Assembly (NCBI GenBank): GCA_903813345.2
Contig: CAIIXF020000006.1
Coordinates: forward strand, 19,969,936 to 20,033,935
From: Owenia fusiformis
Lineage: Eukaryota; Annelida; Polychaeta; Sabellida; Oweniidae
Direction of reading: 5' to 3'
DNA length: 64,000 nucleotides
This document shows, piece after piece, positions 35,167-47,000 of this stretch (the stretch's first letter is position 1; the number at the start of each line of letters is the position of its first letter). The translations under genes and the position numbers were made by a program. The notes under the pieces are model-generated. The model did not search any database, was not told the origin of the DNA, and saw only the letters and a list, made by a program, of their open reading frames with translations.

Positions 35167-36085
35167 TATGTCATTTGTTGAGCTACTGAATGGGTCGTTT
35201 CCAGGAATTGCTAGAACCTACTGGTTTGATTGGTGTTTCAAATTGATGGTTAAAGTATTTGATTGGATACTGTTACCACTCAGCCAATCAATTTTAAAAA
35301 ATGCTTGCGGTCAATTGTTCCACACACATGTAGGCAAATCTTTATACGGAAATCCAACTGTATCACGCCTGACCATCGACAAGGTACAGTCACGTGACAT
35401 TGACAAAATATACCGTAGTACACCTTTGATGAACTATGTCATTTCCGCCATTTTAGATCGCCATTTTCTAGAATGAGGAAGCGAGGAAAGAACTAGCATT
35501 GATTTGATCAATATTGTGTCAGTTCATCATCAGGTAGTTGTTGCATTCGATTTGTAATTAAGTTGCAAATATGCATATCTACTGTAAATGATCCTCAGCA
35601 ACTTCAATATCTTGTTATAGATCTACCCAGCACGTCAGGGATCTCTAAATCTTGACTGAATTTCTCAAAATTCTCTCTAATTTTTGTTTTGCTATGCAAA
35701 TAACAGCCAAACTACGACTAACACAACTTAAGATAAGTATACAAATATACATGCAGAGTTAATGCAAAACCGCTTTTTACTTTGGATGCTACTACGAAAA
35801 ATAGATAATGTATGTTGTTAACTCGAATGTATGTTGTCACCGGGCCTTACAGATCTCAATTCACAGTTAATTTTAGAGTGAATGAAATGCTATAATGTAC
35901 GTGTAATAGAAGGAACATATTTGATAATAAAGTAATAATATATAATAGGCATATCAGATATATTTACCCTAATATTTTTTCCGTTAATCCATAAAATTGT
36001 CATTGATATGATTAAATGTCAATGTTACTAATTCTTTTTTTGTGTTCCATACCTGGCTTTTGAACTTCTGCACTTTCCAGATATA

Positions 36086-36704
36086 CAGTGTCCCAAAGTA
36101 TGCCCCCCTCCCTAGGCAGCCATATACCAATGTCTCCATAGTATGTGTCATATATCATTTTAAGCTTATCCAAAGTTACATTGATTTGCCAAATATGATG
36201 GTTCAAATGGTAAAAAGTAACAGGCATTTCAAAAATTAGCGTTTTGTCAAAAAGATCATTTCGGTATCCTGGAAACAGCCCTGACCCTGTGACAGAAAAT
36301 ATGGATGCCATTCTCGAAGATAGGATGGCTATTGAGTTCTAAAAAGATGACGTTTAGGGTAGATACTCCAAGGAAACTCTTCTTATGCCTTAAAAAGGTT
36401 TCATGAGGATTACAAAACGCCATATCCCTATTTGAAGCCTGTTTAAGGTCATATATGGAAAGTATTGCTGCCGTTAACATGGCGGCTAAGGAGACACACC
36501 GACTATTGTTTTGGTGTAAAACTGACTTTAATTTTGGCCAAACACTAACTTTTGTATTCCTGTAACTTTTTCCATTTGTGAGTTGAACCATGATACTCGG
36601 CAAATTAATATAACTTTGGATGAGCTTTAAAATGATATATGACACATATTATGGAGACATTGGTATATGTCTGCCTATGGGGCCCATACATTCGGGACAC
36701 CCTA
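36086..36704. mobile_element. TA-flanked fold-back element with GTGTCCC ends
   Basis: The left end, CAGTGTCCCAAAGTATG, mirrors the right end, CATACATTCGGGACACCC. Arms of about 140-180 bp share AATGTCTCCATA and ATATGTGTCATATATCATTT. TA flanks both ends. The middle holds a possible transposase start fragment (MAAKETHRLLFWCKT, 36477 onward), too short to be active. Confidence 0.6.
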
Positions 36705-38397
36705 TAGCATAAATTTCATCTTGCTAGTATAGATCTCTATGAACTCCTTGAGATTATTAAAATTCATAAAAGTGCAACTAAACATAACGTAAAGTACCGA
36801 CGCCGAGTGGCCAAAAAGGTCGGAAGATATCACGCCATGGTCACATATTAATCACCATATTAACACTTTCATAAAATAAAATAGCACTCAACGAAAAAAT
36901 CACGTTTACCTGTTTATCTGTACTAGGGATACAGGAGCGTGTTCGTTGAACATCACTTGTTACGCATAAAACCCTTAATGCATTTTGAAATTAAATCATT
37001 GCAATGTTTAATATTATAACTCATGAATTTCAATTACAGGGACAACATAAACTGTGAGTTGACAACGTACATTTCTGATTTTTTAAATTATACCAAATGC
37101 ATGAATATTTATTAAATCTTAACCCGTCTTAAATTGTGCAGTTTAGAGAAACACATTCTCATTAAAATATTCGACACTCCGAGACGTCAGGGGAGAAAAT
37201 TATCAAAGGAAATGTGTAAAAAACAACATTTTTCCAACCGAACAATTGTATGGGTAGACGTATAACGAAAAAAATCGAGCACTGCTCGAAGATCTTTTAA
37301 CGTTATTAGAAAAATAAATGTCTTTGAAATCGAATACACGCGAAATCAAACAGGAAATCCTTTTTGTATTCCTCAAATTTATTTTTGAAAACCTGCATCA
37401 AACCTACATCATAGTCTTTGCTTAAAATCAGTTAATAGTGACATTGTACATCAAAAGTGTACTACGGCATATTTTGTCACGGTCACGTGACTGTACCTTG
37501 TCGATGGTTAGGCGTGTGTATACGTTATCATCTACGTAAATATACCGTTTTGTAAGTTCATCGAACTTATTCTGATCATGAAAACATTGAAATAATCAAC
37601 TTGTTTATGTAATGACTCACTTTAAAGAATCTTGACTCACTTTAAAGGATGTGTTTATAATACACTACAACTACAAGGACACGGGAGCAAGCATTTAATT
37701 ATAATGTGCATAATCTACACGTGCAGATGACAGTGCATTCACAATCTCTAGTTGATGGAGCTTTTCTATAACGGGAATAGTTATGTTCCATTAAGTACAA
37801 TTTAAAATTGATTTTAGTAAATATAATAGTTCGACATGACCCTTTAAAGTATACGTATACGTATAAGTTGTACTTTCACTTATGTGCGAAATCTCTGATA
37901 TCTTCAAAACTGAACTTATAGACTATTCTACTTTTGAAGAAGTGTTAGACCCCTTGTTGAATAATCTATTCCTGAAAGATCCTCTTTTCAGTACATAGGT
38001 TCAACATTTTGAAAACTTGTTGACAAGGGGTCCCTGTTCAAACTCCCGATTGATATTTTTATCGATGATGGGTTCTTCACTTGAAAGAAAACATTTTGTT
38101 TTAATAAAATTAAAAAAAACTGAATTTATGGCCAGAAATTATTCAAGATAGGACCATCTAAAATCACTTGCCATACTTCACTCGTTTTTTCGTAAACGGA
38201 AATAAAAAACTTTTTTAGATTAAAACTGTGCTTATGGAGATTCCTATAGAAACTGATTTTCTCCTCAAGCGCTCAAAGCATGTTTAACAAGAGTTAGGAA
38301 GTCGATTTTCTGATAAATACTCATTAGGCATTACATAGACAGGTATTAAGATGCATACATCGGCATTTGGTTGGTTAAAATGAAATCTATTTACACA

Positions 38398-39224
38398 GGC
38401 TGGTATCGAAATATTTGTCCGCTGTGACGGAGCATGCTATTTTTCATAAAAACACTAAGAATACTTCACGATTTATTTTTTAACTAATATGTTTCGTTAT
38501 ACCATACAAAATTACTTACTCCATGCAATGGATATATCATTTGCGGGTAACTTTCACTTCTGTTTGAAGTCCAATTACGCTTGGAAGAAAAGCTATTGAA
38601 AATGGCGCCGGAGTATCATACTTCAAAATGTACCATTTCTTGTTTAACTTTCTAATGGCACGATATAGTGACACGATAATATTTACACATGGTTTCAGCA
38701 TAACTATGAAGGTATAAATGAGATGTTGATGTATTTGGTCTTTTTAATTCTTTTATAAAAAATGTTGTTTAATTTTTTTGTCCGCTGTGACGGAGCAGTT
38801 GCAAATATGAACTTTGAAAATGCTCCGTCACAGCGGACAAAAAATATTAATATTATTTTTTATAAAAAAATTTAAAAGACCCAATGCATTAATATCTCAT
38901 TAATACATTCAGAGTTATGCTGAAAACATATGTTAATATTATCGTGTCACTATATCATGCCATTAAAAAGTTAAAAAAGAAATGGTACGTTTTAGAGTTT
39001 GATACTCTGGCGCCGTTTTCAATAGATTTTACTCCTAGCGTTATTGGACTTCAAACAGAAGTGGAGGTTACACGCAAATGATATATCCATTGCACGGAGT
39101 AAGTAATTATCTTTGATATAACGAAACATATGAGTTAAAAAATAAATCGTGAAGCATTCTTAGTGTGTTTATGAAAAATAGCATGCTCCGTCACAGCGGA
39201 CAAATCTTTCGATACCAGCCTATG
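38398..39224. mobile_element. Fold-back element with four GTCCGCTGTGACGGAGC motifs
   Basis: Two inverted arms of about 390 bp meet at a 25-base spacer near 38809. Each arm begins and ends with the 17-mer GTCCGCTGTGACGGAGC: 38417-38433 and 38780-38796 on plus, 38822-38838 and 39185-39201 as reverse complement. The arms share GGCGCCGGAGTATCATACTT and ATGATATATCCATTGC-type blocks with scattered mismatches. The outermost match extends to GGCTGGTATCGAA. No open frame is present. Confidence 0.8.
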
Positions 39225-39510
39225 ATTTAGAGCACATATGGGCATCAATGAGAATGGAATTGTTATGGCTGTTTCAGATTTCTCAACATGTTTATCATAT
39301 TTTTCAAAAGTTCTTTTCAAATAGAGTCTTTTCCAAATAGCTTTGAAATCTCGTTAAAGTGTAGTTTGTAATGAGATTTTAGGAGATGATTTGATGGCAT
39401 ATTTGAATTCTGCGCGTTATTTTCTATCAAAATAACTGATTTACACTTATCTACCTTTAATCAAATTCAAAAGATTTTCAAGTTTTCTGAAAAAGGTCGG
39501 GTAAAATTCC

Positions 39511-40027
39511 CATGTACTGGAGATCCGCACGATTACGCTGGTTACCGAAACAGTTCGTTTCGGTAACAAAATGTCGGAACGTCGAAGGTACGATTTTTCT
39601 TTTTTGCTTATTTCGTTCGTTGTAGGCAGAATCCCCACATTTTTTCTCACAAGCATGTATCAGTATCATATATTTTGTAAAAGGTACATGTTTGCGAAAA
39701 AAATAGCTCAGGAGAGGAGACAACAGAATCGTCGATTTAATTCCTCACTTAAGTAACATAAACGGTAAAGGTTAAAAGTGCAGATCTTAACTGTTTTTCG
39801 AAATACCGTTTCGGTAACTTAAGTGAGGGATTAAATCGACGATTCCGTAGTCTTCTGAACTATTTGTTCGCAAATGTGTACATCTTAATCATATGATACT
39901 GATACACGTTTGTAAATATCGTTGGGATTCTACCTACAACGGGTGAAATAAGAAAAATCTTGCCTTCGACGTTCCAACATTTTGTTACCGAAACTGTTCC
40001 AGCGTGATCGAGTGGATCACCAGTGCA
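39511..40027. mobile_element. Fold-back element with GTTTCGGTAACAAAATG arms
   Basis: The left arm (about 39511-39760) and right arm (about 39800-40027) are inverted. They share CACTGG-GATCC ends, an ATTACGCTGG block, GTTTCGGTAACAAAATGTCG, a CGTCGAAGG block, GTAGGCAGAATCCC and AATCGTCGATTTAAT. A single arm recurs at 45056-45195 inside RPL7A intron 4. Confidence 0.75.
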
Positions 40028-40910
40028 TGGACACAATGTTGAAAAACCTTTAAAAGTTCATTTACTCTTATGAGGATCACAATTGTAACGGGTAATCACA
40101 ATCCACATCATGTCATGTTAATAAGATCATATAGTTACATTCCAATGGTGTTCTAAGTTGATCTAAATGGAATTACTTGTTAACAGCCATGATGCCATCT
40201 TTTTTCCATTTATATGGAAAATGTTCAATTTGCAGTCCAAACGTGTTTACCAAGTTTCACAGGTTTGGAAAATGTTTTGAAGCATAGCACTGATTTAGAC
40301 AATTTACTGACACACATTTAGCAATTGAGAGTTTGGTATGGGTATTTGTATATATAAATGTGTAGTGCCTTTCAGTACAGAATGGTTATCAAATTGTGCA
40401 AGTTAGAACAAGGCTGTGTCGTGCGCTCGGGGAAATAATTAGACATAATTTTTCAATTTAATACACCTACTAAATGCCAGAATGATTTGTAAGGATTATT
40501 AGACGTTTTCAGCTTTTAGATTTTGTGGCCATTTTCGACCCATTGGCTATAATATACTACCCTTACTAAAACATTGCGCTAGAACTCATTAATATGCAGT
40601 GGAGTGTTTACATATTAATAGAATAACTGAATATGTGATAAAAATGTCATGTTATGGTAGTTCAGTGGTAGCCATTGAAACCAATCAATCACACCCTTCA
40701 GAATTCAGATTTCAATTTTCAGGCCATTTTTTCAGGAATGTTTTGTGCATATTTTAGCACCAAATGTGTTGGGACTTAGATGTGAATAGAAAACTTCTAC
40801 AATCTAGTAGCAACGGCCTTATGTAAAGATCAGTCCATAGAATCTCAGTTTAGCTTTAACATGTATTACCTTTAGATTTTGGCTGAGAACACACAAAATT
40901 CAACGGATTA
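40028..40910. other. Intergenic stretch downstream of RPL7A
   Basis: AT-rich sequence between the fold-back element and the RPL7A poly(A) site. No exon, repeat or RNA gene seen. Confidence 0.4.
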
Positions 40911-40928
40911 TATTTCTTTTCACACTGC

Positions 40929-40934
40929 TTTATT
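40929..40934 (-). terminator. Poly(A) signal of RPL7A
   Basis: AATAAA on the minus strand, about 73 bases past the RPL7A stop codon at 41007-41009, implying a short 3' UTR as is usual for ribosomal protein genes. Confidence 0.75.
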
Positions 40935-41006
40935 TCAATGATAATGTACATAGTGGCTGTGTGTGATATTTTTTTTAATTTAGTAGAGTCTCTATGGCGT
41001 TTAGAT

Positions 41007-44000
41007 TTATCCGACCTTTTGTGCCAATTCACGTGCCTTAACTTTGTCGAACTTTGCGATCCTGGCTTGTGATTTAGATCCCATAATGCCACCACCCCAG
41101 TGTTTTCGGATCTGAAAGTACAAAGTAACAAACGTTTTAGAGTAAATTACACTTGGTTAATTATCTCCATGATATTGAACTAGACAACAGCAACGCCAAA
41201 GCGTAGCAAATCCCATCAAACAGCCATGGCTGGCATTTTTACAAATAAAGTATACTATAGGGTCAAACGGTTCAAAATTCCAACGGTTCGGTTAGGTCAC
41301 GGTTTTTAGGTTCACGGTTCGGTTCTTTCACGGTTCTCGCGGGTCTCGTAAAATGGCAATATTTCCTTATAAAATAGTAAAGACAGCTCATAAAGAAACA
41401 GGTTTTAGCTGTCTATCTAGCCTTGCCCATGTTGGCCACTTTCGATCCTGGTCCCACTATCCTTTTTTATTAAATTGACTTGACAAAGCAAACTGAGTTT
41501 ATTGGCCTAGTGGCCAACTTTAAATTTTAAACTTTAGATTTTTCTGTCCTTGATTGTATTAAGAGCTGAGATCTACATGTAGCACAAGCAGTAACATAGC
41601 CCCGGGAACATGCATATAAAGATCGAGTCGAATACACCAAGTAAAGAGATCTCAGTCTTTACTTGGTGTATTCAACTCATCTTTTTTATTATACATTTTC
41701 CCAGACCTATGTCTTAACTTAACTTGAGGAAAAAATTTAGCCTAAGAAAATATTTTTCTCACCGTGAAGATACTTAATGATCTCCCAACAGATTCTGCAT
41801 ATTGATACATTGTCCTCTGATTACCCATTCCAAACGTTGCTTTTGTATTTCAATAATTGAGATTTAATCTCGCAATTCTTGTAGTCTGTCAAAGCAGTCA
41901 TGCTGAATCAGCACAGATGGCGCTGCGATTGTGCGGGAGATTTAAACACAAATATGTTTCAAGTTTTTAACAAAGACATTAGTAATGTTATAATTTCTGT
42001 AATTGTAGTGTTTTTTAAATAATATTGATTAAAAACAAACTTATTATAACAGACAAAACACCTCCACGAAGCAAAATTAATTATACTATGAATAGCGTAA
42101 TCTGGCGAGACCAACTTCCGGTCTATTTAAATGTCACAAAAATGTAAACAATTACTTGTCTATCGATTTGTGAGCGATCTGTTTCACATCTAAGGTAGGA
42201 ATTGAATGTTTTCTATTGCTATAAACATGTTTTTAAGGAATATATTCATGAAGAATAAGTTCATGTCGAACGAAAGAGAGAATATTGAAGACTAAAAAAT
42301 TTTATTTTTCAATTTTTCCTCGAACCGTGGATGAACCGAACCGAATCTCATATTTATGAACCGAAAATACCGTCCTAGCATCATTAACCGCGGTTAACCG
42401 TTTGACCCCTACATTATAGCAAAAATGGCAGCCATTTTTCAAAATGACCATTTTCTACCACAAGTGTCATTAGACAGTGTGCCATGCTTATAGTATTCAC
42501 ATACCAAATATGAACAGAATCGCTCCACTACTTTTCGAGTTCTACTAAAAGAGGATAAAATGGTGGCCATTTTGAAAAGTGGTCATCTTCTACCAACAGT
42601 GTCATTAGACAGTGTGCCATGCTTATAGTATCCAAATACCAAATATGAACAAAATGGCTCCACTACTTTTCAATTATAGTAAAATACATTATAATTGCGG
42701 CCATTTTTTAAAATGACCGCCTTCTACTAAAAGTGTCATTAGACAGTGTGCCATGCTTAGAGTATTCACATACAAAATATGGACAAAATCACTCCACTAC
42801 TTTTCGAGTTACAGCAAAAATCGTAAAATAGTGAGTAAAGGCCGCCATTTTTCAAGATGGCTGCTATGTACTTCTTAAAGATCTACATTTCTAGGTTTAT
42901 TTGTTATATATAATTTTTTTTTACATTTAAACATATTGCTATTATAGTTTTACATATTGTACCTAAATTACTGTAAAATCGACACTAAAATGGCCATCAT
43001 TTTTGAATGAGCGGCCATTTTGAAAATTGGCTTTCCAGCAGAACTTCTACCTCCATAGGGTATATGTTTACAAAAATCGGGCCAACGGTATTTGAGTTAT
43101 TGCCCGGACGGACGGACGTACGTATGTACGGACGGAGGCGTTCTCTATATCCCTCCGAACTTTTGTTCGATGGGATAACAAATGATGCATTCTGCCCAAT
43201 AGTTGTTTATTCAAAATCTACAATTGATTGAAGTCAGATAAAAATCCATTTTAAAACAGTTAAAAAATTGGGAAAAATGAAAATATGATCATAGTAACAC
43301 AAGCACCTGATGAAATATAAATAAATGTATATAGATATCTTTTGGAAAGGGGTAATCATATTATTAGATATGAAGATTCAGTCAAATTATTTGATTATGA
43401 AAATCTGTTAGCTCAGACATCCAAGGAAATGCCGTCTTTGAGAAGTGAATCTCTCAGGTTGGAAACCACGAATGCTGGAGCAAAGTCTATCATCATCACT
43501 AACAGAGAGGCATTCAGTAGAATGAAAAAATACTTCACAACATGATTTAATATTAACATTTTCTAGTTAAACAGGGCTAGATAGTGAAATCAAGAAACAA
43601 GGTCAAAAAAAAGATACATGACATATATTCAATGAAACATAATTACTCTAGGTTGCAAAACAATCTCAAATAAAAATTCCCCGATTACAGCAGGAAATTC
43701 CCTGACCAAATAAATTGTTTTAAGTACGCAAAATTTAAGTTTACTCAGTTCATTTATATGATTTTGGTACAACTTATTTAGTTTTTGAAAGTTCATCTTT
43801 TAAATCTGTGGTCCAATTTTTCAATTCTTGTCATCTTGTAGTTCCTGTAGATGATATCTTTATACCCAAAAATTATCTTAAACAGTGTCATACCATATTA
43901 ATCAATTTTGCTTTGTAATTTTATCAATAAACTAAGAAGCAACTCACCTCATCAGCTCTTTCATTGAAGTTAGTCTTTACAGATTCAACAAGTTTGTTGA

Positions 44001-47000
44001 GAGCTGATCGGTCCTCTCTGGAATTTTAGAAAAGTCATGAAGTGTTAATACATTACATTTTTACTGTTTTACAACATAACTTTCTTGGGATTCAATTCAC
44101 CTTTCACTTTATTTGGTTCATCTGTTTCACTCAATAAAACTTTTGATTTTTCCATGCACTGTGGTCATCAGAACAAATGCACATACTGTACTCAAGAGAT
44201 TTGTCGAAGTTGTAATAACCTGGAATTCAGATTAGTGGTGGGACTCGCCACCAAAATCTCTACTGGAGTAGTAGAATGATAAATTTGACAATCAAGTCGA
44301 CGATTTTGGCGATTATTCTTTTAAAAAATTGAAAATCAAGGCATTTGTCACTACTTACATCAACTTTTGGTTTAATGACCGCATGATGCAATGATGTAGT
44401 TCTGAATGGATTGAGTTCCGTTTTGGATGTTTTAGACTCACATTTACAGTATATTAGCAATGATATAAGCCTTTTATGGTGTTATCAATATTGGGCAATA
44501 AATGGGATAATAGTAACAGTGTCTCTTTTACATCGACTTACTTGTATTAGATCAAACAAACCAAAAAATGACTATGTAATATGCCATTGACTTAGATATA
44601 GTAATTGAAAATCTTATCCAATATGATATTGGGCAGGTATGATTACTGTATACAAGGTAACTTAGTTTACAAAACTTGAAAATTTCAACTTGTGAAATCT
44701 GTAAAATCTAATAGCCGTGAAATTGTGATTTCTCAAAATTCACAAAATCAAAACTTGTGGAATATACTGGGAGAAGAGTATTCTTTAGTATTTACTTACG
44801 AGTTGACTTGGGCCAAAGCAAGGCAGGTGGCTGTTTTTCGTCCAACAACACGTCCGAGTCTGGCTTTGCCTTTTACAATACAGTATGGGACACCCATCTT
44901 CCTGCATAGAGCAGGCAAAAAGAGAACAATCTGGAAAAATAACAAATATTTAAATGGTTTTCAAATACTTTCACTTTCTTAACATACTTTAGACTTTAGG
45001 ATTTAATATGGCAATAGCCATTCATTATTTCAATTTGAAGTCTCCTATCGTCACACTGGTGATCCGCTCAATTACGCTGGTTACCGAAACGATTTGTTTC
45101 GGTAACAAAATGTCGGAACATCGAAGGAATGATTTTTCTTTTTTCCTTATTTCACGCGTTGTAGGCAGAATCCCCACGACATTTTTTCACACAAATTGTC
45201 GACATATTGTGTTTTAAAGCAATGTGCAGATTTAAGTGTTATATAATAAACACAAATCAGAATAGTAAAAATCTGTTAGCTCAGACATCCAAGGAAATGC
45301 CGTCTTTGAGAAGTGAATCTCTTAGGTTGGAAACCACGAATGCTGGAGCAAAGTCTATCATCATCACTAACAGACCTTATCACACATTAATATATAATTT
45401 GAGCATGTATGATTATATATTCAAAAGGTCCAAATTAAGTATCAGGTTACCAAATAACATTGCGAAACTCAAAATTGAAAGGGGTAACAAATACGAAGAT
45501 TCCAACCTACATAAAAGTCCTCAACTTACTTCAATAGGATCAACATCATGAGCGATGCAAACCAATTGTGCTTTTTTCTGTTCAATGAGTGTGGTGACAG
45601 TATTCACTCCTGATCGGACACATGGAGGCCTCTTGGTTGGCTCATCATCTTTGCCTTTCACACGCTCTTCAGCTCTCTTGGCTAGTCTCTGTTTTTTGGC
45701 CTGTTTGGTCTCTGGTTTGTATTTATCCATAAGACGGAACATGTTAGTGGCTATAAAACAAAAATATTAATTGCTTCAAAGTAATCGCGGAAGAAATATA
45801 TGACTATAAATGCAATTAACATATGTAAAAAAAATATATATTCAACATTCCTTCATGAAAAAGAAGTATTCGAGAACTCAATCTCTCAGGTTGGAAACCA
45901 CGAATGCTGGAGCAAAGTCTATCATCATTACTAACAGAATAAAATAATAAAAAAGGTGCCAGCTTGCCAACACGTTCATCAGCATAAGATGACAATATGA
46001 CATTTTTTCTACCCAGGGGTTTCACTAGCAGCAGGCAACAGGCGATTTTCACAAAACTGCCTCTTATTTTTAGGGACTTTTCCATGTTAAATTCATGATT
46101 TCCATTAATTTTTACCTGTTTGTCGGTCTAGTGTAGTTCTAAACTGGTTGATTGTTGGGGGGACCTTCAATCTCTTGACCAAGACAGCCTTTTGACGTTG
46201 CAGTCTGATGTATTTTGGCCATTTCACAAAACGTCTCAAGTCACGCTTTGGCTGGATGTCTTGGCCTGAAAATGTAATTTTCTTCTTCAGCAAGTATTCA
46301 TATATATTCTATAGTATTAAACTTGTAGCAATGATTATTTTTATTTTTCATCCTTCAAGCTAAGCTAAGGTAGAGGATTCTTGTGAAAGTTAAAAATTTG
46401 CCTGGGGTGGTTACCAATTTCCAGCGACAAGGACAAAATCTTGAATATTCTAGGACTTCTTATTTGTTAGCAATAAAATATTTGCAATTGTTGCTCAGAG
46501 ATCTTAGTGGTAGATTGCTTTACATCAGCAAATCTCAGATAGCAAATATTGTCATCATCATTACAACAATGCAAATCGTAAAATTTCTAGATATTCCTCA
46601 TTTTTACGAATCTAACTTGTGATGCTGGAGGCAAATATCCCAAAACTTTATGTGAGTGGGTATGACAAAAAAACAATTTTGCACTTTCTACCATTTTGAT
46701 GACCATGTGCTTTTTTCAGATGAATGTAACTCATTCAAAACACATTCTAAATCTTTCGTTCTTGCACAAAAGGTGCTTTAGTATACCGCGATTATAATTG
46801 AGCATTAATTTTTCTTTAGAATGTATAAATAACAACTAGAAAATTGAGCGGTCTTCTTTTAAAAATTGCAAAAAATCTCATGTAGATCTGCCTTACCCAG
46901 AACTAAAAATAATAAAAAATATGGCGTTACTGATTACTTGGGGGGACAATGTGAATCCATCTGAAACTACAAACGTTTTCATACTTGAAAATAAAGCCAA

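Larger units (their letters stand above)
34895..37900. repeat. Long inverted pair with nested insertions
   Basis: Two inverted blocks match across about 2 kb: 34895-34950 with 37848-37900 (AGTGAAAGTACAACTTATA and complement), and 35364-35430 with 37451-37514 (CCATCGACAAGGTACAGTCA and complement). They look like arms of one old fold-back element. Two TA-flanked elements, at 34959-35166 and 36086-36704, lie inside it. Confidence 0.6.
41180..43170. repeat. Dispersed GGCCATTTT repeat, copy 2, interrupted
   Basis: Starts GAACTAGACAACAGCAACGC near 41180, is split by the insertion at 41258-42411, and resumes with several units of CATTAGACAGTGTGCCATGC plus GCCATTTT. It ends at CGGACGGACGGACGTACG and CCCTCCGAACTTTTGTTCGA. 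It occupies much of RPL7A intron 6. Confidence 0.8.

Noticed and set aside
36256-36645. 129-residue minus-strand frame at 36.3-36.6 kb
   Set aside because: It lies within a fold-back transposon, spans both arms and shows no domain.
44018-44799. A further C/D snoRNA in RPL7A intron 5
   Set aside because: A good C box (CTGATGACC) is present, but no D box or terminal stem lies at a suitable distance.
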